Assembly: GCA_021735445.1 (NCBI GenBank)
Contig: JAIPHA010000013.1
Span: 1 to 38,051 of the forward strand
Direction of reading: 5' to 3'
DNA: 38,051 nt
DNA from: Candidatus Omnitrophota bacterium
Lineage (GTDB): Bacteria > Omnitrophota > Gorgyraeia > Duberdicusellales > 4484-171
Made by a program: the position numbers and the translations under genes. Each line of letters starts with the position of its first letter. The first letter of the stretch is position 1. The notes under the pieces are model-generated. The model searched no databases. It worked only from the letters and a program-made list of their open reading frames with translations, and was not told the DNA's origin. Positions 33,104 to 38,051 of this stretch are shown here, one piece after another.

Positions 33104-33593
33104 TGTATTGAATCCTCCTTCTTATCCGGCTGTCCTCTATTTCTATAATTCCATAGCTTTTTTTAGAAGTTGTTATTGTATCACCAACTGAGCCAGGATT
33201 AAAATATATTTTATCGTTTAATTGATGGTTAACCGGTTGGTGGGAGTGCCCGAATACAAAAATATTTATTTTGTCAAAATCATCCTGAAACTGGCTGGTG
33301 ACGTATTGCTCTATCGTGCCGGATATGCCCCGGCCATGGATAAGGGCGAAGGTGAATCCGGCTAATTTAACTATTATTTTTTTAGGCAATTTATTTGTGA
33401 TTTGTTGATCATCCATATTGCCTGCTACAGCATAAGTTTTAATCTTTTTAGTTAACTGATTATATGCTGGATAAACAGTAAAATCGCCGGTGTGGAAACA
33501 ACAATCGCTTTTGGCTATTTCATCCTCTAATTCCTTAAAGAGGGTTTCGCCCGAGTTGGTTAGATGAGTGTCTGAAAGTACTAGTATTCGCAT
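33096..33593 (-). CDS. YfcE/MJ0936-type metallophosphoesterase
   Basis: This 165-aa calcineurin-like phosphoesterase has DxH at LSDTH, HTGDF, the GNMD motif and GHSHQP, which together bind two metals. Length and layout match the YfcE/MJ0936 family, which hydrolyses phosphodiesters in vitro; the natural substrate is unknown. Translationally coupled to the HIT gene downstream. It follows the AAA-ATPase-like gene by 21 nt with no clear Shine-Dalgarno. Confidence 0.93.
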   Translation of the reverse strand: MRILVLSDTHLTNSGETLFKELEDEIAKSDCCFHTGDFTVYPAYNQLTKKIKTYAVAGNMDDQQITNKLPKKIIVKLAGFTFALIHGRGISGTIEQYVTSQFQDDFDKINIFVFGHSHQPVNHQLNDKIYFNPGSVGDTITTSKKSYGIIEIEDSRIRRRIQYIG

Positions 33594-33614
33594 AGTGTAT
33601 TTAGCCGGTATCTA

Positions 33615-35177
33615 TTAGAGGTATTGTAAAAAATTTGGTTTATTGTAGATATCTAAGAGATAATTTACTTTATTCCGGTCCCAAAGAGTAATTTTTTTGT
33701 TCTTTGCCAGCAAATTAGCGGTATCAGTTAACCGGTCTAAAGAGATAAATATTTTTTGAACGTTTTTCCCTTTAATATTGCTGCCTTTTTTAATAAATTC
33801 AAGAAGGTCATTGTCGTCGGCAACTCTTTCTTTTATTCCCGCGAAAACGATTTTTTTCCCTTCCCCAATTAAAAGATGGAATCCGTTTTCCGGATAAGAA
33901 ATTGTCTTCACATTATCTAATTTGGGCAATATAAGCTTATCTTTATCAATCGACAAAGAATCGTCTTTAAAGGTCATAAAGAGTTCGAGTATTTTTTTCA
34001 ATCTATTTTTTACAAACTCTTCTTTAAATACATTTATTTCTTCTTGTATCTCTATTTGCCAGAGGTTTTTCCTTTTTTCCGGATCAAATACGGGAAAAAC
34101 AGAATAAAACTTAAAGAAATGAGCCAACCAAAACGAAAAAAGCCTGTCTTTTATCTTATAGATATTGCCATGTTTGTTTAGATAATTAAGAGTTGTTAAT
34201 TTGTTGAGCTTGTGGTTTATGTCACGGCTGGAGGCTCCGGAGAGCTCTTTTAAGCTTTCTTTGCGCATGTAACCTTTGGCTAATAAAAAAAGAAGTTTAA
34301 CCACAGAAAGAGGCTCTTTGAAATGGTAGCTAATTCTATCTATTCGGTTGTTGAACTTTTGAAAAAAATAAGTCTCTTTTTTAAAAAGCAAGCTTTCCAA
34401 TATTTTTACTATGGCATTTTCTTCAACCTCGTTGTAAAGCTTTTTGATCCTTTTTTGAAATAATTGGTAATATCCTCTGTTGTTTCCGATAATATTAATA
34501 AAAAAGGAAATAAAAATGGGAGAAGGTGAGACTGTATGCAGCTTATTTTCAAGCCAGAGAAAATTGGAAAAAAAATTGTTGCTATTAAGATATATTTTTT
34601 CAAAATTGCCGAAAAGAAAGTTTAATTCATTGCCTAGTATTTTGTTTGCGGTATTCGGGCAGGATGAGCCGATTATTAACATGCATTTTCTTTGCGAGAT
34701 TGCAAAATGAGCAAATTGTTGGTAGAAATTGTTGAAAAGTTCATTCACTTGCGGAAAGTTTTCGATTATAAAAATACAACTCTGGCCGCTCTCTTTGATG
34801 AATTGGTTTATTAATTCTAATATTTCTGAAAAATCAATATTTTTCTGCAATAACTTTTTGATTAAGCCGGTAGTTTCAGGCAAAAGGTCAGAGCAAATCG
34901 TTATCAGCTGGTCCAGATTTGTGGTGGTAGAACTGTATTCGGAAAGTAAGGAGAAAGAAACCGACTTAAGCAGGTTGAATCTATCTAAATGGGTGGGGTC
35001 AAGATAAATATGGGCTAGTTGATTGACTTTTTTTTCGGATAAGTATTTATCGAGTAAATTTGATATTTCATTTTTATCATCAGCAAGGATGGCTATATTC
35101 TGGCGATAACCTTGCCGAAAAGAATCGATCCTTTTAACGAGAGTGGTTAAGCTGTAATTTTCTTTAAAAGGCATCAT
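33615..35177 (-). CDS. Archaeal-ATPase-like protein with degenerate active sites
   Basis: This 520-aa protein has the layout of the archaeal/DUF234-type STAND-like ATPases: a P-loop domain, a winged helix (about 293-345) and the DRLFSFWLAHFF segment (344-355), then a PD-(D/E)xK-like tail (about 430-505). The Walker A position (27-38) reads NIAILADDKNEI, with no GKT/S; Walker B is CIFIIENFP (134-142), with Glu instead of Asp. In the tail the usual GExK is FAGIK, so the nuclease site also looks lost. It is probably a non-catalytic scaffold or regulatory protein. The start MM has no Shine-Dalgarno. Function unknown. Confidence 0.78.
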   Translation of the reverse strand: MMPFKENYSLTTLVKRIDSFRQGYRQNIAILADDKNEISNLLDKYLSEKKVNQLAHIYLDPTHLDRFNLLKSVSFSLLSEYSSTTTNLDQLITICSDLLPETTGLIKKLLQKNIDFSEILELINQFIKESGQSCIFIIENFPQVNELFNNFYQQFAHFAISQRKCMLIIGSSCPNTANKILGNELNFLFGNFEKIYLNSNNFFSNFLWLENKLHTVSPSPIFISFFINIIGNNRGYYQLFQKRIKKLYNEVEENAIVKILESLLFKKETYFFQKFNNRIDRISYHFKEPLSVVKLLFLLAKGYMRKESLKELSGASSRDINHKLNKLTTLNYLNKHGNIYKIKDRLFSFWLAHFFKFYSVFPVFDPEKRKNLWQIEIQEEINVFKEEFVKNRLKKILELFMTFKDDSLSIDKDKLILPKLDNVKTISYPENGFHLLIGEGKKIVFAGIKERVADDNDLLEFIKKGSNIKGKNVQKIFISLDRLTDTANLLAKNKKITLWDRNKVNYLLDIYNKPNFLQYL

Positions 35178-35226
35178 TTAGTTAAAACATTGAAACTTAT
35201 ATTTTGTTATAATTACAATAAAATAT

Positions 35227-35254
35227 ATGATATCTGAAATTTAAATAAAATCAA
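35227..35254 (-). promoter_or_regulatory. Candidate promoter of the ATPase-like gene
   Basis: On the minus strand TTGATT (35249-35254), a 16-nt spacer and TATCAT (35227-35232) stand 49 nt before the ATG, matching consensus at 4 and 5 of 6. The surrounding DNA is very AT-rich, so chance matches are possible. Confidence 0.35.
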
Positions 35255-35261
35255 TAATTAA

Positions 35262-35355
35262 TTAGATTTACCCGCATACTTATCGTATTTAAAAGAGCTT
35301 AGCATATGCATTTTATAGCTTCAAACTATGATTAGCCTATGGAGCGGGCGAGCGG
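35262..35355. repeat. 94-bp direct repeat, copy 1 (carries a tRNA-Gly 3' fragment)
   Basis: This copy matches 35399-35492 with one mismatch (G at 35297, A at 35434), offset 137 bp. Its last 16 bases (35340-35355) are the 3' end of tRNA-Gly: the CCA tail, discriminator, acceptor strand and T-stem strand. The rest of the tRNA is missing and is replaced by unrelated sequence. Confidence 0.95.
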
Positions 35356-35363
35356 TAAAATCT

Positions 35364-35381
35364 CTTGGCCGCAAGGCCAAG
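35364..35381. repeat. Hairpin between the two direct repeats
   Basis: CTTGGCC-GCAA-GGCCAAG is a perfect 7-bp GC-rich stem, with a GNRA-type loop on the plus strand. It lies in the 43-bp segment between the repeats. On the minus strand it is followed by AGAGATTTTA, so a weak terminator for tRNA-Gly readthrough is possible. Confidence 0.5.
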
Positions 35382-35398
35382 CCTACTGCTTATGCCTG

Positions 35399-35492
35399 TT
35401 AGATTTACCCGCATACTTATCGTATTTAAAAGAACTTAGCATATGCATTTTATAGCTTCAAACTATGATTAGCCTATGGAGCGGGCGAGCGG
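35399..35492. repeat. 94-bp direct repeat, copy 2 (includes the real tRNA-Gly 3' end)
   Basis: This copy consists of the last 16 bases of the intact tRNA-Gly and 78 bases downstream of it. The repeat boundary falls exactly between T-loop and T-stem of the tRNA, a position known from integrase attachment sites in tRNA genes. Confidence 0.95.
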
Positions 35493-35550
35493 AATCGAAC
35501 CGCCGTTACTAGCTTGGGAAGCTAGTGTTCTACCATTGAACCACGCCCGC
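35477..35550 (-). tRNA. tRNA-Gly (anticodon CCC), CCA encoded
   Basis: The 74-nt cloverleaf has the acceptor stem GCGGGCG/CGCCCGC, the anticodon arm CTAGC-TTCCCAA-GCTAG with CCC at 34-36, and the T-arm GGCGG-TTCGATT-CCGCT. The discriminator is U and CCA is encoded, unlike in tRNA-Ala at the left end. It reads GGG codons. It lies 85 nt after thiC and may be cotranscribed; I find no convincing own promoter. Confidence 0.97.
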
Positions 35551-35552
35551 AG

Positions 35553-35634
35553 AATCACAGATATCACAGAATGCGTGTAAAATCATGTTGTAGAGAAGAC
35601 ACAGAGTCTCTTACTTCATCTGTGCCCTCTGTGT
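35553..35634. repeat. Nonamer-type repeat with inverted ends after thiC
   Basis: The units CACAGATAT CACAGAATG and TCTGTGCCC TCTGTGTTT are each tandem at 9 bases and complementary in sense. ACACAGAG (35599-35606) pairs with CTCTGTGT (35627-35634) over a 20-nt loop, ending 1 nt before the thiC stop codon. It could act as a weak terminator or attenuator; there is no strong U-run. Confidence 0.45.
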
Positions 35635-35635
35635 T

Positions 35636-36889
35636 TTACTTAAGTAAGTCGCATTTATCGATAATCTTTAAAGAACAAAACTTACCGCACATAGTGCAAA
35701 TATCATCAGAAGGTTTTATCTTCTGATGATAGCTTTTGGCTTTTTTCTGATCCAGGGTTAAGGGAAAAGTTTTTTGCCATTTTCTTTGAGCGCGATAATC
35801 AGAAATTTTTCTATTTTTCTCCCATTCATCTTTAAATCTGAGAAGATCCACCGAATGGGCTGCTATTTTTGAAGCGATTACCCCCTCTCTGATATCGTTG
35901 ATATCAGGATGGCGAAGATGTTCTGCCGGTGTTACAACACAGAGGAAATTAGCGCCGTAGTAGGCCGCTATGGTCCCGCCGATTGCTGAACTTATATGGT
36001 CATAGCCTGCCGCAACATCGGTAGGTAAAGGGCCTAATACATAAAATGGCGCGCCATGGCATATTTTTTTCTCTAGTTTGATGTTTGTTTCGATTTCATT
36101 TAGCGGTATATGGCCTGGCCCTTCTACCATCACTTGAACACCCTTCCTCCAGCATTTTTTAACTAATTCTCCTAAAACCTGCAATTCTGATATCTGGAGG
36201 TTGTCAGTAGAATCAGAGATAGCCCCGGGCCGCAATGCGTCACCTAAGCTTATTGATATATTGTATTTTTTTGCTAAATTTAGAATTTTATCAAAATTTA
36301 GATAAAGAGGGTTTTCCTGCTTGTTTACAAGCATCCAACGCGCCAGTATGGCTCCGCCCCGGCTGACAATGCCACCGGTGCGTTTGTTGTTTTTAAGGTA
36401 TTCCAGCGAATTTTTTAAGATTCCGGAATGAATCGTAAAAAAATCTACTCCTTCTTGAGCTTGCTTTTTTAATGTCTCCCAGATGCAATCAAATGACATT
36501 TGCTCAAAAGAACCGTTTTTTTTCTCTGCATTTACCGCTGCTTCATAAATTGGTACGGTTCCAAGAGGTATTATTGATTGTTTTATAATTTGTTTACGTA
36601 AAATTGAAGGTTTTGCGCCAATGCTTAAGTCCATAACCGCATCGCTGCCACAACGTATGGCTTCTTTCAGTTTTTTCATTTCTTCCGAAACATTAGGTTT
36701 TTCTGAAGAAACGCCGATATTTGTATTAATTTTTACCTTAAAGCCGTCCCCGATCACTACCGGATTTTTAATTTCTTTTTGGTTGTTTAGGGGAATTACT
36801 GCTTTATTGTTTCTTAGTTGTTTTTCTAAAAAAGATAGGCTTACTTTTTCTTTTTTTGCAATATTTTTTAAGAAACTTTTTTTAAACAT
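35636..36889 (-). CDS. thiC: Phosphomethylpyrimidine synthase, short form
   Basis: ThiC is the radical SAM enzyme that rearranges AIR to the HMP-P pyrimidine of thiamine. The 417-aa protein is the short form without the N-terminal extension of proteobacterial enzymes. MVEGPGHIPLNEI, FYVLGPLPTDVAAGYDHI and TPAEHLRHP are intact. The C-terminal cluster motif is CTMCGKFC, i.e. Cx2Cx3C, one residue tighter than the Cx2Cx4C of longer ThiC; I believe short-form enzymes share this but could not check. The start overlaps thiE by 22 nt; AAAGGA stands 10 nt upstream. No TPP riboswitch is seen before the operon. Confidence 0.96.
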   Translation of the reverse strand: MFKKSFLKNIAKKEKVSLSFLEKQLRNNKAVIPLNNQKEIKNPVVIGDGFKVKINTNIGVSSEKPNVSEEMKKLKEAIRCGSDAVMDLSIGAKPSILRKQIIKQSIIPLGTVPIYEAAVNAEKKNGSFEQMSFDCIWETLKKQAQEGVDFFTIHSGILKNSLEYLKNNKRTGGIVSRGGAILARWMLVNKQENPLYLNFDKILNLAKKYNISISLGDALRPGAISDSTDNLQISELQVLGELVKKCWRKGVQVMVEGPGHIPLNEIETNIKLEKKICHGAPFYVLGPLPTDVAAGYDHISSAIGGTIAAYYGANFLCVVTPAEHLRHPDINDIREGVIASKIAAHSVDLLRFKDEWEKNRKISDYRAQRKWQKTFPLTLDQKKAKSYHQKIKPSDDICTMCGKFCSLKIIDKCDLLK

Positions 36890-37530
36890 TTTTTAATTTC
36901 CTTTATTTCTTGGCCCGGATTAGGCGATAGTAAAACAGCAGAAGAAACTGCTACATTTTTTATATTATATTTTAAAACAGAATCTATATTATATCTAGTT
37001 ATTCCTCCAATAGCAAATATTACTTTTTTGGATTTAGCTAGCATTTGTTTTATTTCATTATTTTTTAAGGGGTTTCGGTTGTTTTTTTTAGTTTTTGAAG
37101 CAAAAAACGGGCCAATTCCCAGGTAATCAATCTGGTTTTGGTTGGTATTGATTAATTCTTTTAAGCAATGGATAGTTTTTCCTAAAACCTTTTCTTCTCC
37201 AATTATCTTTTTTGCTTCATTTACGGGTATATCGGATTGGCCCAGATGCAGGCCGTCGGCCTCTGCCAGGTAAGCAATATCGGGCCGGTCGTTAACAATA
37301 AAAGATTTTTTAGCTTTTTTGAATAAGCGGGAAAGCTTTTTTGCCAGGCTCAAAAAATCAAAATCATTAGAATCTTTGGCTCTTAATTGAATCAAATCCA
37401 ATGGAGTTTTAGAGAGGTCTTCAGCCAGTTTTAAGAGATTTTTATTGTTTCTATCTGTTATCTGTTTGTCGATTATCAGATAAAGAAGGCCATTGGAGGA
37501 TAATTTCTTTCTCAAGGTCATAGATTTCAT
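36868..37530 (-). CDS. thiE: Thiamine-phosphate synthase
   Basis: ThiE joins HMP-PP and the thiazole phosphate to thiamine phosphate. The 220-aa ORF contains the barrel blocks LYLIIDKQ, IQLRAKD, FIVNDRPDIAYLAEADGLHLGQ, YLGIGPFFASKTK and FAIGGI. The first 13 residues precede the conserved LYLIID strand and overlap thiD2 by 80 nt, so the exact start (M1, M4 or none of them as a separate start) is unsure. The close fit of the two ends suggests a former ThiD2-ThiE fusion. thiG/thiS/thiH or thi4 for the thiazole are not in the window. Confidence 0.93.
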   Translation of the reverse strand: MKSMTLRKKLSSNGLLYLIIDKQITDRNNKNLLKLAEDLSKTPLDLIQLRAKDSNDFDFLSLAKKLSRLFKKAKKSFIVNDRPDIAYLAEADGLHLGQSDIPVNEAKKIIGEEKVLGKTIHCLKELINTNQNQIDYLGIGPFFASKTKKNNRNPLKNNEIKQMLAKSKKVIFAIGGITRYNIDSVLKYNIKNVAVSSAVLLSPNPGQEIKEIKKCLKKVS

Positions 37531-37894
37531 AGCGTAAATTTTTGAGTTTAGCAGTATTTTTTCTATCGGTTATTTTAGAAAATTCTTCTAAAACCCGCAA
37601 AGATTCTTTTGCTCTTTGCAGGTTTCGATATAATGTATCAAATAAACCATCCCGTTTATTTTCAAGAGAATCCAGCTCTCTGCCTAAATCCTGCATTGAG
37701 TCACGTTCTGTTATCGCTGCCTGGATTAAAACCGGTTCAACTAATTTTACTAATTTGTGGCGGTAGTTTCTTGTTTCTTTTCTTAAGCGGTCATCTTTTA
37801 GCGCGAAACGAAAGATGTCTTCTACGACTCTTAAGCCTTCCTTGCAACGGTTAAAATTAGCATCAATAATCGGGAGATATTTCTTTTTATCCAT
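37451..37894 (-). CDS. thiD2: ThiD2-type HMP-phosphate kinase domain protein
   Basis: This 147-aa all-helical protein matches the ThiD2 family, which phosphorylates HMP-P to HMP-PP and is usually fused to the N-terminus of ThiE. The conserved IDANFNRCKEGLRVVEDI (10-27) and the later RNLQRAKESLRVLEEF (about 89-104) are the internal pair of the family. With thiC and thiE it gives the whole pyrimidine branch without classic ThiD. The end runs into thiE by 80 nt and its TAG stop lies in a heptamer repeat. Its ATG overlaps the rfaE2 stop by 8 nt. Confidence 0.88.
   Translation of the reverse strand: MDKKKYLPIIDANFNRCKEGLRVVEDIFRFALKDDRLRKETRNYRHKLVKLVEPVLIQAAITERDSMQDLGRELDSLENKRDGLFDTLYRNLQRAKESLRVLEEFSKITDRKNTAKLKNLRYEIYDLEKEIILQWPSLSDNRQTDNR
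37452..37483. repeat. Heptamer repeat inside the thiD2-thiE overlap
   Basis: TATCTGT TATCTGT stands in tandem (37452-37465), and TTATCTG (37458-37464) pairs with CAGATAA (37477-37483) over a 12-nt loop. The unit is the same as in the queH spacer, and it contributes the last thiD2 codons and its stop. Confidence 0.5.
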
Positions 37895-38051
37895 TTTTTT
37901 TGATTTGCTTTATTATATTTGTAGTTGAGTAACCCGGAGAGATTTTAACCTGAACTATCTTTTCTACCAATTTATGGCCGATTATTTTATTTTTGGGCCA
38001 GTCCTGGCCCTTAACCAAGATGTCAGGCCTAAGGGATTTGATTAACAGGTA
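37887..38051 (-). CDS. rfaE2: ADP-heptose synthase nucleotidyltransferase (RfaE domain 2), C-terminal part
   Basis: The reverse complement from the window edge reads 54 codons to a TAA. LRPDILVKGQDW, VVG-like IIGHKLV and SPGYSTTNII are the end blocks of the HldE C-terminal domain, which adenylylates heptose-1-phosphate. The N-terminal half with the HxGH motif lies outside the window. The ORF track misses it. The gene is separate from rfaE1 (about 6 kb downstream) and its stop overlaps thiD2 by 8 nt. Confidence 0.9.
   Translation of the reverse strand, partial: YLLIKSLRPDILVKGQDWPKNKIIGHKLVEKIVQVKISPGYSTTNIIKQIKKNG

Larger units (their letters stand above)
35178..35635. other. 458-bp protein-gene-free region around tRNA-Gly
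   Basis: This stretch holds the tRNA-Gly gene, two 94-bp direct repeats, a 43-bp segment with a hairpin between them, a nonamer-type repeat after thiC and a candidate promoter. I see no ORF worth calling. Confidence 0.8.

Noticed and set aside
35553-35634. CRISPR array
   Set aside because: The units are 9 bases and imperfect, with no spacers of constant length and no cas genes.
37887-37894. TPP riboswitch before the thiamine operon
   Set aside because: rfaE2 and thiD2 overlap by 8 nt, so there is no leader to hold one.

Overview
The window is a dense, AT-rich bacterial chromosome segment. All 43 protein genes that I accept, and both tRNA genes, lie on the minus strand, so transcription runs from high to low coordinates. 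The cell has an outer membrane: a complete CMP-Kdo pathway (kdsD, kdsA, kdsC, kdsB), heptose activation genes (rfaE1 and a separate rfaE2), LPS transport genes (lptB and an LptC/LptA-like protein), lgt, and an ExbB/ExbD energising module. With the membrane pyrophosphatase, the short-form ThiC, ThiD2 and the archaeal-type ATPase-like protein, this fits an uncultured Gram-negative bacterium of the PVC side of the tree. Candidatus Omnitrophota is my best guess; this is inference from gene content, not a search result.

In the direction of transcription the layout is as follows. The end of rfaE2 enters at the right edge and runs into thiD2-thiE-thiC (thiamine), then tRNA-Gly(CCC), whose 3' end and downstream flank are duplicated. 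Next come a degenerate AAA-ATPase-like protein, a phosphodiesterase, a HIT protein, an HD-GYP protein, and the LPS block rfaE1-kdsB-kdsA-kdsD-kdsC-lptCA-lptB. Then follow trigger factor (without its PPIase domain), clpP, a class V aminotransferase with serA (serine), purA, hppA, a YkgJ-type cysteine protein, a GH5 glucanase and rpe. A polysaccharide deacetylase, queH, a TIGR01212 radical SAM protein, dtd, lgt and a small carbonic-anhydrase-like protein come next. Then a cofactor block (nadE, folK, panC, nadX), uvrA, and an envelope block (810-aa TPR protein, exbB, exbD, a TonB-like protein, a small zinc-ribbon membrane protein, a winged-helix protein and a PilX-like pilin). tRNA-Ala(CGC) and a possible partial ORF close the left edge.

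Many genes overlap by 4 to 11 bases or abut, which indicates long operons. Believable internal promoters lie before the TPR gene, nadE and lptCA; the first two sit so close to the ATG that near-leaderless mRNAs are likely.

The most unusual non-coding signal is a set of short intergenic loci built of imperfect 7-base (sometimes 9-base) tandem units arranged as two inverted arms. They abut stop codons and in two cases supply the stop codon. A separate 140-bp element with perfect 19-bp inverted repeats sits in the likely leader of dtd. I see no CRISPR array, no recognisable transposase gene, no rRNA and no TPP riboswitch.
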